Assembly (NCBI GenBank): GCA_037042185.1
Contig: JAXQJY010000027.1
Span: 2,728,001-2,792,000, forward strand
Origin: Sordariomycetes sp. S80-01Y
Lineage: Eukaryota > Ascomycota > Sordariomycetes
Length of the DNA stretch: 64,000 nucleotides
Reading direction: 5' to 3'
Made by a program: the position numbers and the translations under genes
In this document: piece by piece, positions 32,964 to 43,697 of the stretch
Layout: every line of letters starts with the position of its first letter
Position numbering within the stretch: the first letter of the stretch is position 1
The notes under the pieces: generated by a model
Told to the model about the DNA's origin: nothing
Databases searched by the model: none
What the model saw: the letters and a program-made list of their open reading frames with translations, nothing else

Positions 32964-34084
32964 TCAGTTGACCAGGACGTACCTGTACCTCGCCTTGCCC
33001 TCCTCCATGTCGACTATAGCCCGGTTCGCATCTCTCATCGGCCTTTTCTCAACCCAAGGCTCGATCTTCTCCTCAGCAGCCAGTCTCAGCATGTCCCTGA
33101 TATCTCCCGGGCTGGCCACCAGGGAACCGGCAATTTTCTTGTGACCGAAGGCCAAGAGGAAGCTTGGGATCGGGACGGGTGCCTCCGGGGCGCCGATCTG
33201 CACCAATGTACCATGTGTTTTGAGCATGGTCAGGAAGTCGAACATCGGAACGTGCTCCGAGGAGGACGTGTTAATGATCAAGTCCAGAGTGCCGACGTGT
33301 TTCGCAGAGAAGCCCTTCTCCGAAGTAGCGGCGTAGTCGTCCGCGCCCAGGGCGAAGGCATCATTCTTCTTCGAGTCAGTTCTGGACAGACCGAGGACCT
33401 CAGCGCCCATCGCCTTTGCGAACAGGATTGCGAAGTGGCCGAGCCCGCCGATGCCCACGACCCCGACCTTCATCCCCTTCGCAACTTGGTACTCCTTCAG
33501 CGGCGCAAAGACAGTTGCACCAGCACATAGCATCGGGGCGGCAAACTCCGGTCTCAGCCCATCCGGGATTTTGAAGACGAAGTGCGAGACCGCGCGGTGG
33601 TAGAGGGCGTAGCCGCCGTGAGCCTTATCCCCGTTGCGATGCTTCCAGGCGTAGGTCTGGACGAGGCCGGGGCAGTAGTTGGAGCTGCCACGCGTGCACT
33701 CGGGACAGGACTCGGCGTCACGGTTGAGACAGGCATCTCCCTGCCCACCTACGCCCACTACATCGCCGACTTTGATGTCACCAGAGGCCTCGGAGCCGAC
33801 ACGCACAGCGATGCCGACGATTTCGTGCCCGACGACGACGGGATAGTCTGTTGGGCCCTGACCAGGTTAGAAACGTGGGAGAAGGCTGAGCGATGAGAAA
33901 TATCTACCCAACCAGAACGCAGAGTGTGCAGGTCAGTGCCGCAGATGCCAGAGTGTGTGACCTTGATGTCGACGTCGGTTTCCTCCCACGTCTTAGGGGT
34001 GAACTCGGTCCATATCATGTTGCCCCTTGCGGAACCAGCGTCGTTTCCCACCCAGCCTTCCCAATTGTAGTCTTGAGCAGCCAT
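32964..34084 (-). CDS. Zinc-dependent alcohol dehydrogenase (ADH6/cinnamyl-ADH type, NADP)
   Basis: Two exons on the reverse strand (34084-33908 and 33857-32964) with a GTAGAT donor and CAG acceptor; 356 residues. Medium-chain dehydrogenase motifs: catalytic zinc Cys48 in HSGICGTDLH, the GHEIVG zinc signature at 69-74, a structural-zinc lobe with Cys102, Cys110, Cys113 and Cys121, and a Rossmann motif VGVVGIGGLGHFAI. The lobe spacing is longer between the first two cysteines than in yeast Adh6. Relatives reduce aromatic and medium-chain aldehydes with NADPH in the cytosol. Physically next to the peroxidase, its products or detoxification targets could be linked; inferred only. Confidence 0.92.
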
Positions 34085-36187
34085 TGTGATGAATCTGAGG
34101 TTATGTTTGATAGCTTGAAGGGTCCAGAGTATCGCTATATGTAGCTGACTGTTGTTGGTGTAAAAGGTTTGACATGAAGATCGAGCCCGTTTATACATGT
34201 TCTATATACTATATGTCATGGCCACCCTTCTGAAGCCAGTTCAGGTGGTCCTGCTTAAGATGCAGCAACTGGTTCTGTAATCACAGCCGAGTTTTCCCAA
34301 GTCATCATGAATCTCTCGCCGTTGATCCTGCGGCTTACAAACGCAAGACCCCAGATCACATCACCATATTGTCAGAAATCCGCTTCTGGGATCAATTGTT
34401 AAAATTGACGGGAGCCTTCAGCTTGCCGAAATCTCAAGTAATCCTCCGTCTTGCTGTGGATGTGGCGGTGTTGACGCTCGGCAGCTGACCTATCTCAGCC
34501 GCCCGTTACTCGGGGCTGGAGCCATTTAAAGCAACGTCAGCCCTCCGGGTTCTTTACTTCGGGATCAAGATAACTCTTGCGACTAGAGTACTAATATTGA
34601 AAGTGACGAGAAGACTCCGAGATTCCGCAAGGGTCCCCCAGACATAGTGATGGAGTTGAGCGCTCGCGTAAGCATTCCGACTGCGATCCAAACGCGACAT
34701 TTGTGTCTAACTCCGACAACCTAAGGTCTCAGGGTGGTTCCGGTGATTTATCGATACCCGCGACATGGTGGTCTCTTTGCATGAGGACTTGCAGACGTGG
34801 GAGAGGAGGTCGGCCGTTGACCGTTGTGGTTGTGTCTTCCGTTTCAGCTGCCACCGTTTCCATCCATTTTTGGAACACGGCTCAGCGCTTAAAGCAGCGA
34901 CTACACCAAGCCATATTAAGTTTACGGCACAGCTCTGGTCTTCGGCGGGGTCACCGAATCCTCCCCACGTTCCATTGATTCCCCTCCTCCTTCCAGGTGT
35001 CTCCAACGTCCAGAGACCAGGGGTCTAAAGGGCGCATATTCCATGTCGTCTTCTAGATTGTGGCTCTTCTCTTGTCTTGTCGTCACTCATGTAGAGCACG
35101 CCTTGAGGAAGGGCAGTGCGGGCAAAGCGAGTACTAGCCAAAGGCGACGTTGCAAAAGGGACCATACGTGCGTGCGTACATGGACCCTCCATCCCATGAC
35201 TTGGCTTTTTCGTGATGGAGGGTCGAGATCGTCAGGAACCTCCTGTTTGCCCATCCACTGGCCTCGCGTCTTCTGCGCCTGATGCTGCGCCATCAGGTGT
35301 GTTTATCCGTTGCCGCGACCCATTTTGATCCCCAAATGCCTCACATGGCTGTCGATCCTTGGAGGCAGCCAGCACCGCCAGCACCGCCGCCATTGACGCT
35401 TCGCTAGCTCGACCCAAGTCCTTGTTCGTCACCGCCTGGCTTGTCTTCAGGACGTTGAGGGGCTGGTAGGGATAACAGTGGGCGCCTGGTCGGAGTCTGG
35501 TCGCTCGTGGAAAAGGCCGGCGGGTATGCAATGGAACGCCGCCCCGGTTGCGCCGAATCACCGTTGGGATGTTTGCCACATGGCAGAAGGAGACGAGCCA
35601 CATTGCTAGGTTGCCTTAACTACCTCCTAAGATCGGCATGGCTTGCTTCAGCCTCAAGCCTCGTGAAGGCACTGCCTGGCGACATTTTTGCGATGGTGCA
35701 CCTTGTGACCTTGACGGTGACAATGTCACTGCAACAGCCGGCGTCGCACCAAGCATCACAGCGAAGATAGATGTGACAGTCGAGCCTTTTATATGGGTGG
35801 ACGGGTGTCTGAACCGTGCCGCTTCTACGTGCCCCCTCACCACTGCACGAACTGACTGAATGGATCCAGATTACCGCCGGTTGTATAGAACCAGCAGACG
35901 GTGGCTGCGCTACCTTTTTGTACATCTCCCCCACGCAACCGCTCTCCCAAAGGCAAAGCAGCAATCGGGCTCATGAGCCTCTACCAGCAGCAAATTTGGG
36001 TGAGCTATGGGCTCTATAGGTCACCTCGTTGGTAGAGAGGTCCACGTCGATGCAGTTAAGCGTTGAGGTGGAAGTGGTCCAAAATTAGTCTGTGTCAGTA
36101 TGCGTGCCGCTCTGGCGTGGGTGGCGTCTGTGTTTGGCCGACCGTTTCGACGTGGGTATCATATATTGACTGCCTGGAGACCTAATA
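34085..36187. other. 2.1-kb intergenic region, nothing recognised
   Basis: Upstream of the ADH gene and downstream of the TFIIIC gene. Only short frames without domains are present (for example 35638-35859, 73 codons). A TATATACTATATG stretch at 34202-34214 may belong to the ADH promoter. No tRNA or element ends found. Confidence 0.4.
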
Positions 36188-37597
36188 TCACTCCGTGGTC
36201 GTGTTCGGTCGCACGCCGGGCGCTGCCTCGTCATCCATATCCTCATCGTCATCCTCTTCCTCAATATCCTCAAGATCATATGCGTCGTCACCATCATGAT
36301 CATGGTCCTCGTCGTCTCCATTGTCTTCTTCGTCTTCGCTCTCTTCCTCGTTGATGTCGTCGAGATCCTGATCCAGAGCAGAATTTGATTGTCTTTCTCC
36401 TGACCCTGAAGCCCCTAACTCCGCCCAGCTGCGAGGTGTAGGCACCGACAATGGCTCCTCATCTAATCGATCAATCACACCGAGGGCTCTTGCGCGGTTA
36501 CTAGGCCTGCCTCCCCTGCCCCTCCTCCGTTTCTTCGGCTGGGTCTCTCCTTCTCCTGCGGCGTCTTGGTTTTTCTTCCTCCGCCTTCGTCTCGGCGTGC
36601 CAGCCTCGTCGTCGATGTCATTCCTCCTTGCATAGACCGTAACTTGATCTTTCTCGCCCTTCTTGAGCTTGAGTGCCATGAGCCTCTCCAAGAACTCGCC
36701 TTGCCTTGCTCGCTCGCTCATCTTGTATGCACCTTTTGGGATGTTGATATTCCAGTCCTTGATAATAGGAGCCAGTGTGTCTTCTTCTTGTACCTTCGGT
36801 TGGAGGATCTTCTCCTTGGTGAGAATTCGTGAAGCGCTGGCGGCCAGCAGGTCCACATCGCCCTCCAGATGTCTGAGGACGGGAAGCGTAGCGTCTTTCT
36901 CATGTTCTACCATGATCATCTCCGTACCAACGTTTTCCGCCCAGGAGCCCTCGAAGATGCGCCCTCTGTACGAAAACATGGGTTTGTTGGAATGAAGATC
37001 CAGGACCTGGATATCCTCTCTCGAGCCGTCGTCTTCCTCATCGTCCGAGTCGTCATCCTTCTCCAGCCCAAGCTGCACTCTCTCCGCCCTCTTCCTGTCA
37101 CGCGCACCGTCGGCCTTTCGCTTCGTAGACGTAGATGGACCTTGGAGGCGCGGATCGATTCTCAGGCTGGGATCGATGTCCTCCATGCCATCTTCCACGG
37201 GCGCAGGCTCTGGTTCCGGCTCCTCGTCTTCGACATCGTTCCGTAAGCCAGGCTGTGTCGCGTCTTGTGCCCGAGCCGTTGCAGAGGCCCGGTCGATCGC
37301 TTGCCACGTTTTGTAGTAGCCTGCGCGGCTATGATGAGGGTTGCGCGTGCTGGCGCCTTTGAATTCCGGGAGTGACAGCTCGACGGTTAGGTAGTAGGTC
37401 TAAGCGGTTTAGCTAGAGTCATCCCTAGGAGAATAGCAGCAAACCTCGGTTTCGGTAGCGGAATACTCATACTCCCATTCGTCGGGATTCTCTTCTTCAG
37501 TGCTGGGACCCTCGCCTCCAATTCCTATGGCTGTCGGCGCTTCGGTCATGGACAGTTCATTGCGTTTTCCAGCGGTTGAGCTCGAAGCCTCAGCCAT
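36188..37597 (-). CDS. TFIIIC triple-barrel domain protein (RNA polymerase III factor, Tfc7/Sfc7-like)
   Basis: Two exons on the reverse strand (37597-37445 and 37399-36188) joined over a 45-nt intron; 454 residues. The join restores the typical start of the TFIIIC triple barrel: WEYEYSATETE then TYYLTVELSLPEFKG. More of the domain follows at residues about 150-195 (IQVLDLHSNKPMFSYRGRIF, then EGSWAENVGTEMI). The rest is charged: a basic patch (RRRRRKK, PKKRRRGRGGRP) likely for nuclear import or DNA contact, and a very acidic C-terminus (EDIEEEDDDEDMDDE). In yeast the Tfc7 triple barrel pairs with Tfc1 in the tauA lobe, which helps recruit Pol III to tRNA genes. Divergent from HIS7. Confidence 0.85.
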
Positions 37598-38018
37598 TTT
37601 GATCTCCGAAGACTGAAAAGAGTCGCAAAAGATCCATTGATTGAGTTGACAAAGGAGAGAATGTCTCTGGGGCTTTGCGCTTGGAATGGAAGCGAGGGCG
37701 CAATGTGTTGTGTTGAAGCTGGTAATTCCAAGGTCCTTTCCCCTTTCGTCGAGGCCACGGGCGGTCAGGTGTGGCAGAATAATCAATCTGCAGGGATCCG
37801 GCGGGGCAGCGCCGTGTCCGTCATCGCAAAGTGCCCCGCGACAGAAGTTAACTCCTCTAAACTTTTGACTCACCTAGCGACATTGCCGCTCAATTGTCAT
37901 GCCGATCCTTCTACCTTCACCTGTCATATATAAATTATCTCCTTTCTTTTGACCCTTTCCTTTGATACACGGAGTTCTCAAGTACCCTTGCTCCCTCCAG
38001 AGCACTACCTAGGCCAAG
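37598..38018. promoter_or_regulatory. Divergent promoter of TFIIIC gene and HIS7
   Basis: A 421-bp space between two start codons. Near HIS7 it carries a TGACTCA site (listed separately) and a TATATAAAT box at 37925-37933, about 86 bp before the HIS7 ATG. Confidence 0.6.
37866..37872. promoter_or_regulatory. Gcn4/CPC1-type element TGACTCA upstream of HIS7
   Basis: A perfect TGACTCA lies 147 bp before the HIS7 ATG and about 55 bp upstream of its TATA box. This is the consensus for Gcn4/CPC1, the general amino-acid control activator, so cross-pathway control of histidine synthesis is expected. The site match is seen; the control is inferred. Confidence 0.7.
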
Positions 38019-39711
38019 ATGCCTACTGTTCACCTTTTGGACTATGTCGCTGGCAATGTCCGCAGCTTGGTCAACGCCATTGAGAAAGTAGGATACCAGG
38101 TAGAATGGATTCGATCACCCGAAGATCTCCCAAAAGCTGAAGTCCGCATGACCCTTCCCCCGCTCAAATTCTGCCATGCCCTGACACTCCCAGAAACTCA
38201 TCCTCCCTGGCGTTGGCCACTTCGGCCACTGCATGTCCCAGCTCTCATCGGCCGGTTACCTCCCCGCCATAAAACGCCACATTGATTCCGGGAAGCCCTT
38301 CTTCGCCGTTTGCGTCGGTCTCCAGGCCCTCTTCTCTGGCTCGATCGAGGACCCTTCCGTGCCTGGCCTGGGCGTTATAAAATCCTCCCTCGGCCGCTTC
38401 GATGACAGCGACAAGAGCGTCCCGCACATTGGCTGGAACAGCGCAAACACAGCTGGAAAACCGATGTACGACTTGCGACCCGACTCGAAATACTACTATG
38501 TGCACTCGTATAGGGCGGAGTATAAGCCTGGCGAGTTGGAGGACCAGGGATGGACGGTTGCGACGGGGACGTATAAGGGAGAGACGTTCGTAGGCGCCGT
38601 GGCGAAGGGAAACGTGTTCGCAACGCAATTTCACCCTGAGAAGTCCGGTGTGGCAGGTCTGCGGGCAATCAGAGCCTTCTTGACGGGCGAAGGGGCGAGG
38701 AACCTCGGCGCGCCGTCACCGGACACGTCCATCGAGTTCAAAGATGGCTTGACAAGACGGGTGATCGCTTGCCTTGATGTCCGTGCAAATGATCAGGGCG
38801 ACCTTGTGGTCACAAAAGGTGATCAATACGACGTCCGCGAGAAATCCGAGGGCAACAACGTTCGTAACCTGGGCAAGCCAGTGGAGATGGCTAAGAAGTA
38901 CTACGAAGCCGGCGCGGACGAAGTTACCTTCCTCAACATCACTTCCTTCCGAGACTGTCCGCTAGCAGATCTCCCTATGCTGGAGATCCTCAGGCAAACG
39001 TCAAAGACGGTCTTCGTACCACTCACGATAGGAGGAGGCATCAGAGACACAGTCGACACGGACGGCACAAAAGTCTCTGCTCTGGAGATCGCTACGATGT
39101 ACTTCAAGTCCGGCGCCGACAAAGTTTCCATTGGATCGGATGCCGTTCTTGCCGCGGAGGAATACTACGCCCACGACCGCAAGCTCTTCGGAAACACGGC
39201 CATCGAGCAGATCTCCAAGGCCTACGGTAACCAAGCCGTCGTTGTATCTATCGATCCGAAGAGGGTCTACGTCCCCAACCCAAGCGACGCTACCCGCCAC
39301 AACACAATCCCCACCTCCACGCCAGGGCCCAAGGGCGAGGGCTACTGCTGGTACGCTTGCACAATCAAGGGCGGTCGCGAAACTCGGGACATGGACGTCG
39401 TAGAGCTCGTGCAGGCAGTCGAGGCCATGGGTGCGGGCGAGATTCTTCTGAACTGCATCGACAAGGATGGTACGAATAGCGGGTTCGATCTGGAGCTCAT
39501 CGAGCAGGTCAAGGGAGCCATCAAGATTCCCGTCATTGCCAGTAGCGGTGCCGGTGTCCCAGGCCACTTTGAGGAGGTTTTCAGGGAGACAAGGACAGAC
39601 GCCGCGCTGGGGGCGGGTATGTTCCACAGGGGCGAGTATACGGTAAAGCAGGTGAAGGATCACTTGCAAGGAAAGGGCTTGATTGTCAGGCAGTTCGAGG
39701 GTGAGTTATGA
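38019..39711 (+). CDS. HIS7: Imidazole glycerol phosphate synthase (glutamine amidotransferase/cyclase)
   Basis: Two exons (38019-38141 and 38194-39711) give 546 residues; yeast His7 has 552. The 52-nt intron uses a weak donor, GTCCGC, but the join [14 protein letters not shown] fits the family exactly. The glutaminase half has Cys81 in [11 protein letters not shown] and the His188/Glu190 pair in [11 protein letters not shown]. The cyclase half begins [15 protein letters not shown] and contains [12 protein letters not shown] and [10 protein letters not shown]. The enzyme converts PRFAR plus glutamine into imidazole glycerol phosphate and AICAR, the fifth step of histidine synthesis, in the cytosol. 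A TGACTCA element upstream suggests amino-acid starvation control. Confidence 0.97.
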
Positions 39712-40046
39712 AGACGCACATATGAGTATATCATCGAGGCCACTTAGATAAAATAGATGGGTCATAATAGACAATGTGGGTATGAATTGGTCAGACTATA
39801 AAATGTGAGGTGAACTCATAAGAAGCACGATAGTTCAAAGCATAGCAATCATCAAGCAGACGCCCAATACGCCCCATACGACCAACGCATTTTACCGCAA
39901 ATCAGCTCGTACAGGAGAAATACATAGGCGCCGGGAGGGAAGAAAAGAACAAGCCGGACTCCGAGGCGGGTAGGAAGGGCAATCCAGTACGGAAGGAAAC
40001 GCATCTCGACAAATCCGGAAGCAGTCCACGGTTCAAAAAGTAGGGC
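39712..40046. other. Facing 3' ends of HIS7 and antizyme
   Basis: A 335-bp A/T-richer interval between convergent genes. No gene seen. Confidence 0.4.
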
Positions 40047-40998
40047 TTAGACTTCCATGCCCATGAATACCCACTGGTTGCTAGTAACGTCGAGGTCGCC
40101 GGTCCAGTGGTCGAGCGTGGTCATTTCGAACCCAACCCACTGTAAGCTCTTGGTCAGCTCGACGGTTTCCTCAACGGGAATGCGGCGATCGATGCAGGTA
40201 ACAATGTGGGAGCATTCAAGGGGTCCGTCGCTCAGCTCGATAAGGGCCATCAACCTAGCAAAAGTTAGCAAAATTGCCGGAGAGCAGCTGCAGAGGTGAA
40301 CCTACGCTTTCTTCAAATCTCGTCCAAGCACGCCTTCAATGTCGAAGAAGACAAAGAGGCTCTTCTCGTCACCATTGTCCGCCACAAAGGCGCGGAAACT
40401 GGCGCCACCCGCATAGTCCCAGACCTCGATCCAGTTTTCCACCTCGAAACCCGTCTTCTTGTGCGCCATAACCTGTGGGTTAGGTTGGCGGACGTCGCTG
40501 TCGCGGCGGGCGTACGAGGCCGGGAACTCATTGTCGGATGGCGGCGTCGGTAACATGTGTATTTGAGCACCAGACAGGCCGGAGCCATACATCGTCGACG
40601 TCCTCTCACCAAGAAACGCCGTCTTCATGGACTCGCAGAAGAATCTCTCACATTCTCCCCTGATACTGTGTGCTGCCCCCCCTCGCCTGTCCCTGCGGCG
40701 GGCAAGACCGCTGGGTTGGTTGGCAGAACGCTGACGCTGCTGCTTAGGAAGCAAGGCAAGCTGGTTGTCGGTGGTCAGCGCGGCGAGGGGGGGACTTGTC
40801 GGTGGTGAGGGTAATCCTGAGGAAGGGACCTCAGGAATACCACTCGGCCCCTGCAACCCCGGTAGTGCAGTAGTGGAGGCCCTTGAGGTTGAGAGAAGAG
40901 TCGACCATGTAGCACGAGGCAAGGACATTGACCTTCTGGACAGCGTCCTCGCCGTAATTACTACTTAAATTACTACTCTGGTAATTCATGGGCGCCAT
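40047..40998 (-). CDS. OAZ: Ornithine decarboxylase antizyme (programmed +1 frameshift)
   Basis: The zero frame starts at 40998 (MAPMNYQSSNLSSNYGEDAV) and ends at TGA 40833-40831 after ...GAEWYS. Skipping one base at TCC-TGA leads into the second frame from 40832, spliced at 40306/40254 over a 51-nt... intron region ending TAG, and finishing at 40047; the product is about 299 residues. The antizyme domain is clear: GFEVENWIEVWDYAGGASFR, SLFVFFDIEGVLGRDLKKAL, SLQWVGFEMTTLDHW and the terminal DVTSNQWVFMGMEV. Antizyme binds ornithine decarboxylase monomers and sends them to the proteasome; polyamines stimulate the frameshift, closing a feedback loop. A start farther upstream in the same open frame is possible but the leader there is low-complexity. 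Convergent with HIS7. Confidence 0.92.
40828..40839 (-). promoter_or_regulatory. +1 ribosomal frameshift site of antizyme mRNA
   Basis: On the reverse strand the mRNA reads TAT-TCC-TGA-GGT. The zero frame stops at TGA. Moving one base forward gives GAG-GTC, which opens the antizyme reading frame (EVPSSGLPSPP). UCC-UGA is a known antizyme shift context. Stimulatory RNA structure was not assessed. Confidence 0.85.
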
Positions 40999-41721
40999 TG
41001 CTGGTGATTTCGCGGGGCTGTTGTTGGGAAATCGGGTTGTGTGTTGGTATCGGTAGATTTTGTGGCGGCGAGAGCGAAGTGCCTTGTCGATGTCTTTCCG
41101 ATTGATAAAGGAGTTTGCGGTGATTTGAAAGGTGGTAGTGTCAAGCTGCGAGAGCTGAGAGCTGGCGGTTGTGGATTTGGTGGTTGTGGGAGGACTGATT
41201 GACTCGGTGAAGTGGCGTTGCTGCGAAGGTGGGAGAAGAGGAGAGAAAAGTCGAGAGACAGCCGGGGGAAAAAAGAGGGTTTGTACTAGAGCCTCCTGCG
41301 GTGGAATTGGGTGGGGCCTCTTCCACATGAACGTCTGTCAGCTGCCTTTAGCGGCTGCATTCGGCCGGCTGCCACGGAGCGGGGATCGATTAAGCAGCCA
41401 ATCAGATACGAGGCTGCACCACTGTGCTTCCTGGCTGCGGGGACTCTTTCCATGGGATTTGCCTCTATGGCTTGACGAATGCCATTGATGGTGGCATCCG
41501 TGGGCAATCACTGTCCAATGGCTCAGTTTGGATGTGTTTGGCAACGCCACATTCGATGATTCTGGGCTGGATTGGGCATCGGCTGCTGTGCAATGTTCGA
41601 GACGGTGAGCGAAGACTCCTCCGCTCCTTCACACCAAGACTGCCAAGGATCCAGGCTGAAGGCGGTGCAGGGGGAGCGGGTTTCATGCGCAAAGCCGGTC
41701 AATGGAGACCCTTTCCTCTAT
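40999..41721. other. Antizyme leader/promoter and GNAT gene 3' region
   Basis: The antizyme zero frame stays open upstream to about 41328 with Ser/Thr/Pro-rich translation, probably 5' leader. No separate gene recognised between there and 41721. Confidence 0.4.
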
Positions 41722-42819
41722 TCAAGTGCTCACCGAGACTTCCAGAGCCTTCCAGCTCTCGTACTGCCACTTCGTCTCGAACCCCAATTGCTCATAGAAA
41801 CCCTTTATGCTAACGCAGTCAACGAATACGCCTTCAACGCCCCTTTGCTTCAGGTGCTCAAGCGCTTTCACCATCAGCGCCAGTCCGATTCCCTTCCCTC
41901 TCGCTGTCTCGTCAACACCAACAGCAGCAATTAAGCCGGTCTTGTCACCAGATGGCATCAATGGCATAAATGCGTAGATCTGGCTCACGATGGCCGATGA
42001 GTCACACATCAGGGTCCATCCGACTTGCGCATTGGTCTCCGGGTCGATGGCTACCATTACTTGGTCCCACTGTCCGTAATGAGCGATGGCCTCGTAAGCT
42101 TTGGACCAGCTCTGCGATGCGTCAGTGGAGGCTACTCGGGCGGTGCTGACAATGAACGAACAAAGAGGGCTTTCTGCTTTGTGATACACTCCTCTGCAAG
42201 ATCTGCTGACCAGGTTGAGAAAATCAGCGGCGACTTGGAAGCTTTCTCGATGATATCCGGGGGAGCTATTGAGTCTCGGATGCTCTTGTACAGGTCTCGT
42301 ACACCTTGGTCCTCGGTCTTCTTGAAACCTCCACGGCGTCAGCAATTGAGCCGCAAGTCAGACGGAATTGCAAGACTTACCCGCTGACTTGAAGAAGTCA
42401 TGCACCGCACTTGGGAGTTTCACGGGCATCTGCGGCCAGAAGCGAGGTGCTGAAGATCCAATCTCAATGGTCTTCAGCTCCTCGGCCCCAGCATCAACAG
42501 CAGCTCGTCTCAAGCGGGACTTCGCGTCAGCCACCATAGCAGACCCCAGCCCTTTTCTCCGATGCTCTGGCAAGACACCTACGGCAGCTATCTGTCCTGC
42601 CACGTCTTTTTTGAAGAAGGAGAGGTAGAAACCGTGTTGGTGGAGTCCATGAATGCCCGACAGAGTAGTGAGGAGTAATTGCATCCGCTCCTGAGAGATA
42701 GGCCATGCTGGGAAAACGATCTGCCAGAGCTGCCACACCTTCTCCGTGTCTTGGCTAGAGGCAACGTCGAGAGGTTTGATAGAATATTCAGAAGCCTTGC
42801 TCTTCATTGCTGCAGACAT
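41722..42819 (-). CDS. Double-domain GNAT N-acetyltransferase
   Basis: Three exons on the reverse strand (42819-42381, 42328-42162, 42111-41722) give 331 residues. Intron 1 is GTAAGT...GAG-AG; intron 2 is 50 nt with donor GTTCGT and branch CACTGAC. Without these joins the two halves would look like separate genes. The first GNAT domain carries the acetyl-CoA loop VLPEHRRKGLGSAMV; the second has VGVDETARGKGIGLALMVKA and ends FYEQLGFETKWQYESW. Start at MSAAMKSKASEYS. Tandem GNAT proteins of this layout occur in filamentous fungi, usually with unknown small-molecule substrates; function beyond acetyl transfer is not known. Confidence 0.82.
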
Positions 42820-43049
42820 CCCGAGTGTTTTTGTCCAAATTGCGACACCGAAACGATTCAAGCTTATACTTAGGACTCAGAATGATAGGGTGATGCTTTC
42901 ACTTAAATGCAAGAGGAAACGGAATTGGTAGGGCTGACGTGCCATATGATGAGCTTTATATGCTTACGTCTCACTCATGCACCCTGCGGTGAGCGTACCC
43001 GCTTCCCGTCCTCGGACTTAACCATATGTGGACCACCTTTCCTCATGTA

Positions 43050-43697
43050 TCAGTAGCCAGGGGCGACACACGCTGCCAGATTCGTCTCTCCCCCCCACCT
43101 CGGGACTGGGACAGCAACTTTACCTCCACGAGGGTCGTATGTCTTACCCCAGAGGCTCTGCTTTTCGAAGAGTGTCAACAAACTAGCCATCGCTATTCTG
43201 TCAAACTCAATGCCCCAGTCTGCCATGATTTTCAATTTTCCCCCGCGGTCCAGGAGCCCGCCTACTTCAAAAGTGGCCAACACGGTCTCCAGGTCCGTTG
43301 TCATGTCCAGTAGTTCGAACCTCTCACCATACACCCCCTTATTCTTCCAAGCCAACTTCCGAATCGTGTTGTCGGGCAGCGCCAGCTCCATATCCCCTCT
43401 ATCCCATCCCCATCGCTGCAAATGCGCCACAGCGGTGCTCTCTTTCAGATCGTCCTTGAGCGCAGAGGGCGTGTGTGTCTTGATCACAAAGGTGTGGGAT
43501 TCATCGTCATACCGACGAACAGACGCGACTTTTGCATGATCGAGGAGGAGATAGAGGTAGGGTTCCGTGCTGGATTGGTGGGAAGCAATGTCGACGCCGT
43601 TGGCCGTGGAGGCGCACGACGAGGAGCCTTTGATGGTGTAGTTCGACCGGAGCTTCTTGACTATTGAGAACTCTTGAGCTTCTTGTGACAGTCCCAT
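43050..43697 (-). CDS. Hypothetical protein (215 aa), possible tubby-like/LURP fold
   Basis: An intronless frame starts MGLSQEAQEFSIVKKLRSNY and ends AACVAPGY. No signal peptide or membrane segment is present. The alternation of short hydrophobic strands (YLYLLLDHAKVASVRRYDDE, HTFVIKTHTPSALKDDLKES, ERFELLDMTTDLETVLATFE) suggests a beta-rich fold, as in tubby-like or LURP-type proteins common in fungi. This resemblance is by impression only. Function unknown. Confidence 0.7.
   Translation of the reverse strand: MGLSQEAQEFSIVKKLRSNYTIKGSSSCASTANGVDIASHQSSTEPYLYLLLDHAKVASVRRYDDESHTFVIKTHTPSALKDDLKESTAVAHLQRWGWDRGDMELALPDNTIRKLAWKNKGVYGERFELLDMTTDLETVLATFEVGGLLDRGGKLKIMADWGIEFDRIAMASLLTLFEKQSLWGKTYDPRGGKVAVPVPRWGGETNLAACVAPGY

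Noticed and set aside
36188-36360. Asp/Glu triplet repeats as a possible tandem-repeat element
   Set aside because: They encode the acidic tail of the TFIIIC protein and are not a separate repeat.
39001-39669. 222-codon reverse-strand frame across HIS7
   Set aside because: Antisense to the conserved cyclase domain, with no recognisable motif.
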